A DNA stretch of 10,851 nucleotides from NCBI GenBank assembly GCA_964542255.1, contig CAZITV010000072.1, positions 1 through 10,851 on the forward strand, written 5' to 3'. Every line of letters starts with the position of its first letter. The first letter of the stretch is position 1. Of the stretch, positions 1-7,452 are shown piece after piece. The notes beneath the pieces were generated by a model that was not told where the DNA came from, searched no databases, and saw only the letters and a list, made by a program, of their open reading frames with translations. A program made the position numbers and the translations under genes. Source of the stretch: CAYMSF01 sp964542255 (GTDB lineage: Bacteria; Verrucomicrobiota; Lentisphaeria; Victivallales; Victivallaceae).

Positions 1-289
1 CTTTCAAAATCGGGTCTTTGCCGTTCCATAGCGCAAGCGCAAAACATAGCCGCTGCTTATCATCAGAGATTCCGCCCAGACCGTCTTCACCCCAGCGATA
101 CGTCCGGGAACGTGATTGGTCATGGGTGAAATAGTTCCAGGCATTGCCATCGTTACTATAGTCTTCACGAACAGTTCCCCACTGCCTTTCGCTTAAGTAC
201 GGTCCCCATTTCTTCCATGGGACAGCATTTTCGCGGGCATCATTGAGGCGTTTTTGTTCCACAACGTCAATTTTTTTCCGAGTGGTCAT
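1..289 (-). CDS. GH63-type glycosidase, N-terminal fragment (runs off the window)
   Basis: The first 96 codons of a leftward gene are present. The protein opens MTTRKKIDVVEQKRL and continues through WKKWGPYLSERQWGTVRED, then YRWGEDGLGGISDD and a stretch ending ALALWNGKDPILK. I recognise this as the conserved N-terminus of bacterial glycoside hydrolase family 63-type proteins (MGH1-type glucosidase or mannosylglycerate-hydrolase-like), which are usually 800-900 aa. The catalytic (alpha/alpha)6-barrel residues lie outside the window, so substrate is undetermined; such enzymes hydrolyse alpha-glycosides. No signal peptide is seen, which suggests a cytoplasmic enzyme. The ATG at 289 is chosen because an AGGAG Shine-Dalgarno lies about 9 nt upstream. 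An in-frame ATG at 307 would overlap that ribosome site and is less likely. The gene diverges from the lipoprotein gene across an AT-rich region. Confidence 0.82.
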   Translation of the reverse strand, partial: MTTRKKIDVVEQKRLNDARENAVPWKKWGPYLSERQWGTVREDYSNDGNAWNYFTHDQSRSRTYRWGEDGLGGISDDKQRLCFALALWNGKDPILK

Positions 290-616
290 TTTTACGCTCT
301 CCTGCATTATTGTCTGATAAAATCCATATACGGTGCCAAATTAAGCACCCGACATAATTTTCTGACGACGCCAATACCGTTTATTCTTCACTATAACCTA
401 ATCTGATTTCAAATAATAATCAAAGATTTTGACAGATTATTTTATATTTTTATCAAAAACCATCGCCGGAGTGCCAGTCCATGTGCCGTATTTTCGCATT
501 GCAGCTTTTTTTTTGTAAAAAGCGAATTATATTTGAATTGATGGCGATTACGTTAAATGTTTCGTGCTTGACTGGTTGCCTGAATAATATGCTGCTGAAC
601 AATAATGAGGTGAACT
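290..616. promoter_or_regulatory. AT-rich divergent intergenic region
   Basis: This 327-bp spacer separates the leftward GH63-type gene from the rightward lipoprotein gene and must hold promoters for both. On the + strand TTGACA at 429-434 is a perfect -35 box; the best -10 at 16-bp spacing is only TATCAA (451-456), so that promoter is tentative. I see no convincing promoter pair for the leftward gene. The right half contains a possible small ORF, listed separately. I see no RNA gene or long repeat here. Confidence 0.35.
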
Positions 617-624
617 ATGTATAA
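481..624 (+). CDS. Possible 47-aa small ORF, lipoprotein-signal-like, overlapping the next gene
   Basis: An open frame starts at ATG 481, with GGAG at 468-471 nine nt upstream, and stops at TAA 622-624. It overlaps the start of the next gene by 8 nt (ATGTATAA). The peptide has a basic patch (KKR, residues 13-15), a hydrophobic run (IIFELMAITLNVSC), then LTGC ending at Cys33, which resembles a lipobox, and a short Asn-rich tail. This may be a tiny lipoprotein, a leader peptide coupling translation to the downstream gene, or chance. An internal ATG at 541 would give 27 aa but has no clear ribosome site. I recognise no homologue. The Shine-Dalgarno and the stop/start overlap are the only positive evidence. 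Confidence 0.28.
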   Translation: MCRIFALQLFFCKKRIIFELMAITLNVSCLTGCLNNMLLNNNEVNYV

Positions 625-1072
625 ATTTTTGATGGCACTGGGTGGATTAACCACAATTCTGGCAATCGCAGGCTGCAACAGTATTCCCGAAGGCAATCCG
701 CCGGAACAGATAGTCGAAGAACAAAACAGCGATAAAACATTCAGTTCCGCAGCCGGGGTTAATCAGTTGATTACCTCATTGAGTGCCGCAGTAATCAAGA
801 AGGTGCCGGCAAACAGCATCGTTTCGACAAAATTCACCGCGGAAGAGAAGAGCTTGAATTTTTATGCCAATAAAGTTTTTGCCTCAGTTGTCGAACTTGG
901 CAAGTTCCGTCCGCCGGCGACCCCGGCATCAGATGTTGATTATTGTCTGCAGAGCCATATCAAGGGCAAAGACATTATTGATTGGGAAATGAAGCTGACC
1001 CGCGTCAAGGATAACACGGTAATCTGGACCGAAACCATAAAAATTGACCAGAGCGAATTGATAAAACAATAA
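617..1072 (+). CDS. Predicted lipoprotein, possibly LpoB/FlgO-like
   Basis: The 151-aa product begins with a short signal peptide whose hydrophobic core is followed by the lipobox IAGC, giving Cys20 as the lipidated residue. The mature protein would be anchored in the inner or outer membrane facing the periplasm. GAGGTG at 607-612 is the ribosome site. The remainder has an alternating pattern: an early helix (NQLITSLSAAVIKK), then LGKFRPP, a strand near DYCLQSHIKGK, and a final segment reading WEMKLTRVKDNTVIWTETI. The last part resembles the 'W.l.L.D..tg.ivW..e..i' ending of LpoB/FlgO-like and other small outer-membrane lipoproteins. That resemblance is my inference by eye, not a family match. 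Its partner is unknown. An inverted repeat follows the stop codon. It is unlikely to be functionally tied to mutS downstream. Confidence 0.7.
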   Translation: MYKFLMALGGLTTILAIAGCNSIPEGNPPEQIVEEQNSDKTFSSAAGVNQLITSLSAAVIKKVPANSIVSTKFTAEEKSLNFYANKVFASVVELGKFRPPATPASDVDYCLQSHIKGKDIIDWEMKLTRVKDNTVIWTETIKIDQSELIKQ

Positions 1073-1088
1073 TAATTATCCGCCAAAG

Positions 1089-1121
1089 AACCGCTAATAG
1101 TATCATGATTTATTAGCGGTT
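1089..1121 (+). terminator. Inverted repeat after the lipoprotein gene, probable terminator
   Basis: AACCGCTAATA (1089-1099) pairs perfectly with TATTAGCGGTT (1111-1121), an 11-bp stem around an 11-nt loop that itself contains the palindrome ATCATGAT. It lies 17 nt past the lipoprotein stop and 22 nt before mutS. The T run after the stem is only three residues before CCCC, so it is a weak intrinsic terminator or an RNA-stabilising hairpin. Confidence 0.55.
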
Positions 1122-1143
1122 TCCCCGCCGGTTCAGGATTACC

Positions 1144-3720
1144 ATGACGGAAAAAGTTAATATCGCCGACAACGAAGACTTCCGGCTTACCCCGATGATG
1201 AAACAGTACCAGCAGTCAAAAAATGAGATGCCTGCCGATGCTGTACTCTTATTCAGAATGGGCGATTTCTATGAAATTTTCTTTGATGACGCTCCCCGGG
1301 TCAGCATGGTATTGGATATCGCATTAACCAAACGCGCCGGAGTACCGATGTGCGGATTCCCGTATCATGCGCTGGATAACTATTTGCCCCGTTTGATTGA
1401 AGCCGGTCTAAAGGTCGGCATCGCCGAACAGATGGAAGACCCAAAGCTGGCAAAAGGCATTGTTAAACGTCAGGTTACCCGCATCATCACTCCAGGAACA
1501 ATTATCGACAGCATTGTCCTGGAACCAGGCAAAAATAATTTTTTAGTCGCACTGGTGGAAAAAAAAGATAATTTCGGCTTGGCGTGCATTGACATCAGCA
1601 CCGGTGAATTCAAAGTTACCGAACTGAGCGGACAGGAAAATGTCGAAACCGAATTAAACCGCCTGGATACCAAAGAATGTCTGGTTCCGACAACCCTGCT
1701 GCGGCGCTGGCAGCAGGATGGAAACCGCCTGACAAAAATGAATAAAGTGCTGTGGACCGCGGCAGAGGATTGGACTTTCGATTACGAACACGCCGAAGAA
1801 CTCCTCAAACGGCATTTCCGCATCGCCTCTCTGGACGGCTTCGGCTGCCGTGAACTGCGGCTGGCAGTATGCGCCGCCGGCGCAGTACTGCACTACGCCG
1901 CGGAAAATTTGCGCCAACCGGTCAAACATCTGCAGCGCCTGCAGACATATTATAAACAGGATTATATGCAGCTGGATTCAATTTCCCAGCGCAATCTGGA
2001 GCTTGTCGAACCAATGTTCACTGCAGGCAGCAGCAATACCCTGCTGCACGTGCTTAACCAAACCGTAACCCCGATGGGCAGCCGGCTGCTGCGCGACTGG
2101 ATTTTGCATCCGCTGTGCGCGCGCGACCGCATAAATGCCCGGCTCGACGCGGTGGAGTGGTTTAAAAATGACCCGATGACTTTGACCGAGCTGCGCGAGT
2201 TGATTGGCACGATTCGTGACCTGGAACGGATTATCGGCCGCTTAAATATCGGCAGCGCCAATGCCAGAGATATGCTTGCACTTGCATCCAGCCTGGGAAT
2301 TTTGCCGGACATTAAAAATTTACTCCGGCAGTTTTCTTCACCGATGCTCGATGATGCGCGGGATAAACTGCACGAACTGCCGGAACTGGTGCAAAAAATT
2401 GAGTCGGCGATTTTCGCCGAACCGCCGCTTAGCCTGACCGACGGCGGCATTATTTGTGAAGGTCACTGCCCGGAATTGGACGAACTGCGCCAGGCCGCCC
2501 GCGAAGGCAAAAGCTGGTTGAGTCAAATTCAACTCAAAGAGCAGGAACGCACCGGCATCAAATCTCTCAAAGTCCGCTTTAACAACGTCTTCGGGTATTT
2601 CATCGAAATCACCAAAAGCCATTTAAGTATGGCGCCCGCAGACTACATCAGGAAACAAACACTGGTTAATGCCGAACGCTTTATCACTCCCGAATTGAAA
2701 GAACTTGAAGCAAAAATTCTTGGCGCTGAAGAAAAATCCAAAGCCCTGGAGTTTCAACTATTTCAGGAACTGCGCGAATACGCACTGCAGTTTACCGCAT
2801 CTATTCAGGAAACCGCCGCGACAATCGCGGTAATTGACACACTCGCCGCTCTGGCCGAAGCCGCGCGCAAATACAACTACATCCGGCCCGGTATTACTGA
2901 TGACGAACAGCTGTTGATTGTCGCCGGCCGCCATCCGGTACTCGATGCCGCGATGCAGGGCGAACGTTTTATCCCCAATGACACGCTGCTGGATGGGGAA
3001 ACCAACCGGATGATGATTATTACCGGACCGAATATGGCGGGCAAATCCACCTATATTCGTCAAACCGCGATGATTGCGATTATGGCGCAAATGGGTTCAT
3101 TTGTCCCGGCCAGTGAGGCAATTATCGGAATGGCAGACCGGATATTCACGCGGGTCGGCGCCGCCGATGATATAGCCCGCGGGCAAAGCACATTTATGGT
3201 GGAAATGGTGGAAACTGCCAATATTCTCAATCATGCCACACCCAAAAGTTTAGTAATTCTCGATGAAATCGGCCGCGGCACCAGTACTTTTGACGGGTTG
3301 AGCATTGCCTGGGCAGTGGCAGAATTTCTGCACGATGTGCCGCATTGCCGTACCCAGTTCGCCACACACTACCACGAATTAACCGAATTGAGCCTCACTA
3401 AAACCGGCGCCAAAAATTATAATGTCGCCGTCAAAGAATATGGTGACCAAGTCATTTTTCTCCGTCAAATTGTTCCAGGCGGCACCGACAAAAGTTACGG
3501 CATCCACGTTGCTAAACTTGCCGGACTGCCGCCATCGGTCATCGCACGTGCTAATGAAATCCTGGACAATCTTGAAAACAACGCCATGGCTGACGGCGGT
3601 CTCCCCGCACTCACCGTCCATCAGGAAAAAATCCGCGAATCCAGCAACAAATATCAAGCCAAAAGCAACAGCAAAACCGGCGATTCCCCAGACATCCCGT
3701 TCCAGCCGTCATTACTTTAA
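1144..3720 (+). CDS. mutS: DNA mismatch repair protein MutS
   Basis: This 858-aa protein recognises base mismatches and small loops and, with ATP, recruits MutL to start mismatch repair. It is full length for the family (E. coli MutS is 853 aa). The mismatch-reading motif GDFYE gives Phe42 and Glu44, the F-x-E pair that inserts at the mismatch. Connector, core/lever and clamp regions follow. The ABC-type ATPase has Walker A GPNMAGKST at residues 628-636 and Walker B VILDEIGRGTST around 704-715, and the later ATHYHEL holds the conserved His. The C-terminus is a short low-complexity linker ending FQPSLL, with QPSLL resembling a beta-clamp-binding motif. The ATG at 1144 has AGGA at 1135-1138. 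It converges on the regulator gene with 5 bp between stops and has no visible functional link to the glycoside operon. Confidence 0.98.
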   Translation: MTEKVNIADNEDFRLTPMMKQYQQSKNEMPADAVLLFRMGDFYEIFFDDAPRVSMVLDIALTKRAGVPMCGFPYHALDNYLPRLIEAGLKVGIAEQMEDPKLAKGIVKRQVTRIITPGTIIDSIVLEPGKNNFLVALVEKKDNFGLACIDISTGEFKVTELSGQENVETELNRLDTKECLVPTTLLRRWQQDGNRLTKMNKVLWTAAEDWTFDYEHAEELLKRHFRIASLDGFGCRELRLAVCAAGAVLHYAAENLRQPVKHLQRLQTYYKQDYMQLDSISQRNLELVEPMFTAGSSNTLLHVLNQTVTPMGSRLLRDWILHPLCARDRINARLDAVEWFKNDPMTLTELRELIGTIRDLERIIGRLNIGSANARDMLALASSLGILPDIKNLLRQFSSPMLDDARDKLHELPELVQKIESAIFAEPPLSLTDGGIICEGHCPELDELRQAAREGKSWLSQIQLKEQERTGIKSLKVRFNNVFGYFIEITKSHLSMAPADYIRKQTLVNAERFITPELKELEAKILGAEEKSKALEFQLFQELREYALQFTASIQETAATIAVIDTLAALAEAARKYNYIRPGITDDEQLLIVAGRHPVLDAAMQGERFIPNDTLLDGETNRMMIITGPNMAGKSTYIRQTAMIAIMAQMGSFVPASEAIIGMADRIFTRVGAADDIARGQSTFMVEMVETANILNHATPKSLVILDEIGRGTSTFDGLSIAWAVAEFLHDVPHCRTQFATHYHELTELSLTKTGAKNYNVAVKEYGDQVIFLRQIVPGGTDKSYGIHVAKLAGLPPSVIARANEILDNLENNAMADGGLPALTVHQEKIRESSNKYQAKSNSKTGDSPDIPFQPSLL

Positions 3721-3725
3721 CCGCT

Positions 3726-4787
3726 TCAAGTATCGCCGTAGTGGATAGATGGCGGAATCAAATGTTGTTCAACGCGCGATGGTTCTCGAATCAGCAGTAT
3801 AATTTTTTCCAGAGCCTTCAGTGAAAGCTGATAAAAATCCTGCATAATTGAGGTTATTTGTACTCCCCAGACATGTTCCTTTTGCAAATTATCGAAATCC
3901 ATATAATATAGATCTTTTTTCCAGACGAGGTCATGTTGCCAGGCCCAGAAAACCAGCGCCCCGGTATGGGTTGACTCATCAGCAAAAATCAGCAGCGGCG
4001 CACGCGCTATTCTAATCTCCGATTCCAATAAAACGGCTTTCTGTTTAAATTCCGGCGGCAACTCTATAACTTCATAAAAACGGTTTTCATCACGGCAGGC
4101 AGCGATAAATCCGTTCAAGCGAAGTGTATGGACAAAATGGTTCGCATCGCTGCGCAATAAAAAATATGGTGTTGCCTTGGGCAGTGCCCGTAAACGCTCC
4201 ACAACCTGCCTACGGAAAAAATCACTGTATTCTGTCGCTACATAATTGCATTCCGGCACGGCACGGTTGATAATGATTCCGGGAATTTTTTTCTGATAGC
4301 TGATTATTTGAGGGATATATTTTTCGTCCGGGTGCGACCATAATATACCATCGTATTTGGTAAGATTAGCCACCTGTGTTTGGGTGCCTAACGCATCAGA
4401 GTAATTGAGATATTCCAAATTACACCCGGGCTGCGACGGCATATAGCGCATCAGCCATTCCGGCGCAATATAGGCAATATTATAACTTTGTCTGGTACTA
4501 ACTACAACCGTCCCGGAACCTCGTTTCGCCGCGACAAACCCTTTTTCCTGAAGAATATCCAGGGCACGGTTAATCGTTACCCGCGTTACCCCAAAACGCA
4601 CCGCCAACTCTGTGCGGCGTGGAAACAATTGACCTTCCGGATACATTCCAGATTCAATTTCAGCCACTAATTTTGTAGCTATTTGACGATATAGTTCAAC
4701 TTTCAATATGAACGTCCCCGTAAACTTAAAATCATTGCATGTTATAATGGCTGTGTTAGCAGTTTGATTTTTACTCAACTGTTCCAT
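3726..4787 (-). CDS. GntR-family regulator with LacI-like sugar-sensing domain
   Basis: This is probably the local repressor of the divergent glycoside operon. From the upstream ATG it is 353 aa. Residues about 30-96 form a GntR winged helix-turn-helix: LYRQIATKLVAEIESG, then FPRRTELAVRFGVTRVTINR and the wing EKGFVAAKRGSGT. Residues about 104-353 look like a periplasmic-binding-protein/LacI-type effector domain (YNIAYIAP, YDGILWSHPDEKYI, IPGIIINRAVPE). This GntR plus LacI-like layout is that of AraR-type sugar regulators. The start is uncertain. ATG 4787 has no well-placed ribosome site. An in-frame TTG at 4706 (codon 28) has GGGGA (4719-4715) 8 nt upstream and starts right at the winged helix, so it may be the true start. 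The substrate sensed is unknown. It ends 5 bp from the mutS stop, leaving no room for separate terminators. Confidence 0.9.
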   Translation of the reverse strand: MEQLSKNQTANTAIITCNDFKFTGTFILKVELYRQIATKLVAEIESGMYPEGQLFPRRTELAVRFGVTRVTINRALDILQEKGFVAAKRGSGTVVVSTRQSYNIAYIAPEWLMRYMPSQPGCNLEYLNYSDALGTQTQVANLTKYDGILWSHPDEKYIPQIISYQKKIPGIIINRAVPECNYVATEYSDFFRRQVVERLRALPKATPYFLLRSDANHFVHTLRLNGFIAACRDENRFYEVIELPPEFKQKAVLLESEIRIARAPLLIFADESTHTGALVFWAWQHDLVWKKDLYYMDFDNLQKEHVWGVQITSIMQDFYQLSLKALEKIILLIREPSRVEQHLIPPSIHYGDT

Positions 4788-4839
4788 GCCTTTGACGGTA
4801 TTATCGCATAACCTACCCGCTTTTTACCAATTTTACCAT

Positions 4840-4867
4840 AAAATATACCACAATTTTAGAAAATCAA
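4840..4867 (-). promoter_or_regulatory. Weak candidate promoter for the GntR-family regulator
   Basis: On the minus strand TTGATT (4867-4862) and TATTTT (4845-4840) are separated by 16 bp. The match is modest, but the position suits the leftward regulator and lies back to back with the strong rightward promoter. A repressor bound at the operators to its right could also affect it, giving autoregulation. Three TACCA words at 4825, 4834 and 4846 lie nearby and are of unknown meaning. Confidence 0.28.
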
Positions 4868-4868
4868 C

Positions 4869-4897
4869 TTGACAAAGGAATATTCTTTTTGTATAAT
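4869..4897 (+). promoter_or_regulatory. Perfect consensus sigma-70-type promoter of the glycoside operon
   Basis: TTGACA (4869-4874) and TATAAT (4892-4897) are both perfect consensus hexamers at the ideal 17-bp spacing, with an A/T-rich stretch upstream. Transcription should start near 4904, about 40 nt before the GH2 start codon. A promoter this strong would be costly for a catabolic operon unless repressed, and two operator-like palindromes sit inside it. Confidence 0.9.
4875..4888. promoter_or_regulatory. Operator-like palindrome 1, in the promoter spacer
   Basis: GAATATTC (4878-4885) is a perfect 8-bp palindrome flanked by AA on the left and TT on the right, with one mismatch at 4877/4886. 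It lies between the -35 and -10 boxes, where bound repressor would block RNA polymerase. Its centre is 28 bp from that of palindrome 2. Confidence 0.7.
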
Positions 4898-4900
4898 ATA

Positions 4901-4918
4901 TAAAAGAATATTCTTTTA
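4901..4918. promoter_or_regulatory. Operator-like palindrome 2, over the transcription start
   Basis: TAAAAGAATATTCTTTTA is a perfect 18-bp palindrome, the extended version of palindrome 1. It begins 3 bp after the -10 box and covers the expected transcription start. The shared core, symmetry and position next to a GntR-family regulator gene support a repressor operator. Which protein binds is an inference. Confidence 0.75.
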
Positions 4919-4944
4919 ATTTGTAAATTTAGGACTGCACGAAG

Positions 4945-7452
4945 ATGAATAGTTATTTTGATGATTTGTTTATTTACGCTGATTATGATAACTCCAAGGT
5001 TATTGTCAGGTTTACGGTTCCAGATAATTGTGCCGGCTGCACTTGGCGTGTGCTTGATGCTGTGGACACTATTGCTGAGGGTCATTCAGTGCTAAAGCCG
5101 CAGAGTGAGTTTACCATTGAGGAACTTATCAAGGATTTTAAGCCATGGAATATCAATACGCCGTTTCTCTATAAATTTGTTTTAAGTCTGAACGTTGGTG
5201 GTGAGAATTTTTCTAAAGAAGTTAATTTTGGGATGCGCAGTATTAAGACACAAGGTCAGGACATTCTAATTAACAACGAAAAATTTTATGCGCGCGGCTT
5301 TATTCGCGGACGTGAAGCACATGACCATCCCAATTTGATGAATTTATCGTTATTGGAATATTATGAAAAGAATATTCGTACCGCGAAAGAATACGGTTTT
5401 AATCTGATTCGTTTTCATTCGCGCATCCCGCCTGAAGAATGTTTTGAAGCCGCCGATAAGCTTGGGATGTTCATTCATATCGAAATCCGCAAGTATTACG
5501 GAAAATATCAAAAAGAGCGCGCCGGCATGTCCGATGAGGGCGATATTATCAATGAGACGGAATGGCGCAGCGCGATTTTGGAATTGCGCAATCATCCTTC
5601 GCTGATGGTTTATTGTATGGGCAATGAGATTCGTCACCCTGGCTGCAATCCGTTTGTGGAGCATATTGCCAGGGTTACCAAAGAGCTGGATCCGACCCGT
5701 TTGTTTATAGACACTTGCGCGCATGGTGAATTTGACCGTACTTATGTTGATTTTGACGTTCAGCACATGTCCTATTTTTATCCGTTTGGCAGCACCTATG
5801 ATATGTTTGAGAATACCTACAACTGGCTGATCTACGGTTCTTGCAAAGGGCAGCAGCTCATTGATACCGACAGTGATGACGCGTCTGCTTATAAAATCAC
5901 CAGGGCAATCAACTCAAAGCGCCCGGTGCTGGCACACGAAATCTGCCATTATATCGGCTATCGCGACCTCGACGCACTGGAAGAAAAATTTGCAAAATAC
6001 AATGCCGAAAAACCCTGGTGGCTGGCTGAACTCAGAAAACTGGTTGAACTGAAAGGCTGTACCGAGGAATATCGTAAACTTTTTGAAACCAGTAAAAAGT
6101 TCCAGTTCTTGAGTTGGAAATTAGGCATTGAAGCGGCGCGGCGCAGCAAATTGCTCGCCGGATTCCATTTCCTTCAATTTTCAGACACGGAACGTTATGA
6201 AAATTCCAATGGCATTGTTGATTGCTTTGATGATAAAACAGGTATTAATGTTGCTGACTTTCTCAAGTTTAATGGTGATACTGTGCTGCTGGCAGACCTG
6301 CCGCGGCGAACATGGTTTGAAAATGAAAAAATCCATATTCCGATATTGATTTCGCACTTCTCCGATTCTATCGGCGGAGCCGCGGATTTCAGTTTTACGC
6401 TGAACTACAACGGTAAAATTCTGCGCACCGGGAACTTAAAAGCTATTGATATGAAAATGCGCGGTTGCCGCTCAATTTGCAGTCTGGAGCTGGTAATGCC
6501 GGAAGCCAACACCGCAACAGCACTGAATTTGGCAGTGAAACTGACGTGTGAAAATGGCGTAATCATTGAGAATGATTGGAGTTTATGGGTATTTCCCAAC
6601 CGCCCGGCGGAATTACCGGCAGTCAAAGCCACCATCGCGCTGGATGGCATTAATCCCTGCACCCGCTACCCGCAGCTTAACAACAACAGTACACTTCAGG
6701 CTCCGGAACAATTAATGATTGTCAACCGTTTCACCAAGGAGGTGTTCAAACAACTGAAAAACGGCGGCGATGTGCTAATGCTCTACCGTGTTGATGAAAC
6801 CCGCGACCGTAAAATCGCCGGTGAAAAAGAACAATTCTATTTGCCCGCAGTGTGGGACCGGCTCAAGGGGGTCATTTGGGACCGCGGCAATAATTGCGGT
6901 GCGTATATCAACGACCATCCCTCGTTTGACGGATTTCCGCACGATGGGTTTGTCAATCTGCAATTTCACGGCCTCATTGATGATTGCGACAAAATCAATT
7001 TAGATGACTTCCCGGTAAAAATAACGCCGGTAATGCGTGGCGCCGACCGTCCGGTTCGCGACCGTTTCGACGTTTTTACTTATAAATTATCTGAATTTCA
7101 ACCGGAGTGGACATTGCGCAGGTTTGCGTATGCATTTGAACTTAAAGTCGGCGCCGGCAGGCTCTATTTGACTGGATTCAACTTTACTGGTCTGAATTCT
7201 GATAAACCGGAAACATGCGCGATGTTTGAGTCGCTTATTCGTTATGTAACTTCCGATAAATTCAATCCAACCACGCACATTACTCCTGCCGAACTGGAAA
7301 ACTACCTTGCACAAAAAGGTGCCTCACCACGGCTTAAAGAACGCAAAATGACCCAATACTGGCAGCTCAACGAAGAACCCCTGGAATCCGCCCGTTACTG
7401 GAAAGAATCCGAGGAATATATCGCCGGAACATTAAAGGTAAAATCTAAATGA
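4945..7452 (+). CDS. GH2-type glycoside hydrolase lacking the N-terminal jelly-roll domain
   Basis: This 835-aa protein probably hydrolyses a beta-glycoside in the cytoplasm, as no signal peptide is present. Residues about 1-98 form the Ig-like beta-sandwich of GH2 enzymes, ending FGMRSIK, followed by INNEKFYARGFIRG, the GH2 entry to the TIM barrel. The barrel covers about 100-420. Glu228 in MGNEIRHPG is the likely acid/base, and Glu332 in RPVLAHEICHY the likely nucleophile. The usual N-terminal jelly-roll sugar-binding domain is missing, and the promoter just upstream shows this is not a misplaced start. The C-terminal third (about 560-800) holds a Rossmann-like, glutamine-amidotransferase/beta-galactosidase-like region with FPHDGFVNLQFHGLID and GAGRLYLTGFNF. 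AGGA at 4931-4934 is the ribosome site. Its stop overlaps the next start (ATGA). Substrate cannot be told from sequence: glucuronide, galactoside and mannoside are all possible. Confidence 0.88.
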   Translation: MNSYFDDLFIYADYDNSKVIVRFTVPDNCAGCTWRVLDAVDTIAEGHSVLKPQSEFTIEELIKDFKPWNINTPFLYKFVLSLNVGGENFSKEVNFGMRSIKTQGQDILINNEKFYARGFIRGREAHDHPNLMNLSLLEYYEKNIRTAKEYGFNLIRFHSRIPPEECFEAADKLGMFIHIEIRKYYGKYQKERAGMSDEGDIINETEWRSAILELRNHPSLMVYCMGNEIRHPGCNPFVEHIARVTKELDPTRLFIDTCAHGEFDRTYVDFDVQHMSYFYPFGSTYDMFENTYNWLIYGSCKGQQLIDTDSDDASAYKITRAINSKRPVLAHEICHYIGYRDLDALEEKFAKYNAEKPWWLAELRKLVELKGCTEEYRKLFETSKKFQFLSWKLGIEAARRSKLLAGFHFLQFSDTERYENSNGIVDCFDDKTGINVADFLKFNGDTVLLADLPRRTWFENEKIHIPILISHFSDSIGGAADFSFTLNYNGKILRTGNLKAIDMKMRGCRSICSLELVMPEANTATALNLAVKLTCENGVIIENDWSLWVFPNRPAELPAVKATIALDGINPCTRYPQLNNNSTLQAPEQLMIVNRFTKEVFKQLKNGGDVLMLYRVDETRDRKIAGEKEQFYLPAVWDRLKGVIWDRGNNCGAYINDHPSFDGFPHDGFVNLQFHGLIDDCDKINLDDFPVKITPVMRGADRPVRDRFDVFTYKLSEFQPEWTLRRFAYAFELKVGAGRLYLTGFNFTGLNSDKPETCAMFESLIRYVTSDKFNPTTHITPAELENYLAQKGASPRLKERKMTQYWQLNEEPLESARYWKESEEYIAGTLKVKSK
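5355..5378. promoter_or_regulatory. Possible intragenic auxiliary operator
   Basis: AAAAGAATATTC (5366-5377) repeats the left side and full core of the promoter operator inside the GH2 gene, about 464 bp downstream of operator 2. A near copy, GGAATATTA, lies 14 bp upstream of it, half the 28-bp spacing of the two promoter operators. It could serve as a looping site, as lac O2 does in lacZ, or be a codon coincidence (EYY and KNIR). Confidence 0.25.

Noticed and set aside
495..525. GC-T-run and A-run-GC near 500-523, resembling a terminator hairpin
   Set aside because: The stem would be nearly all A-T pairs and it lies upstream of a gene between divergent units, where no transcript needs to end.
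1962..2450. Antisense 162-codon open frame in mutS
   Set aside because: The Ser/Arg-rich translation is typical of the reverse complement of a coding gene, and mutS is certain on the other strand.
3721..3760. Search for a bidirectional terminator between mutS and the regulator
   Set aside because: Only a 4-bp CGCC/GGCG pairing inside the regulator's coding end was found, which is too weak to support.
4864..5085. Antisense 73-codon frame across the promoter and GH2 start
   Set aside because: It runs through the consensus promoter and operators, and its translation is not protein-like. The GH2 start is well supported.
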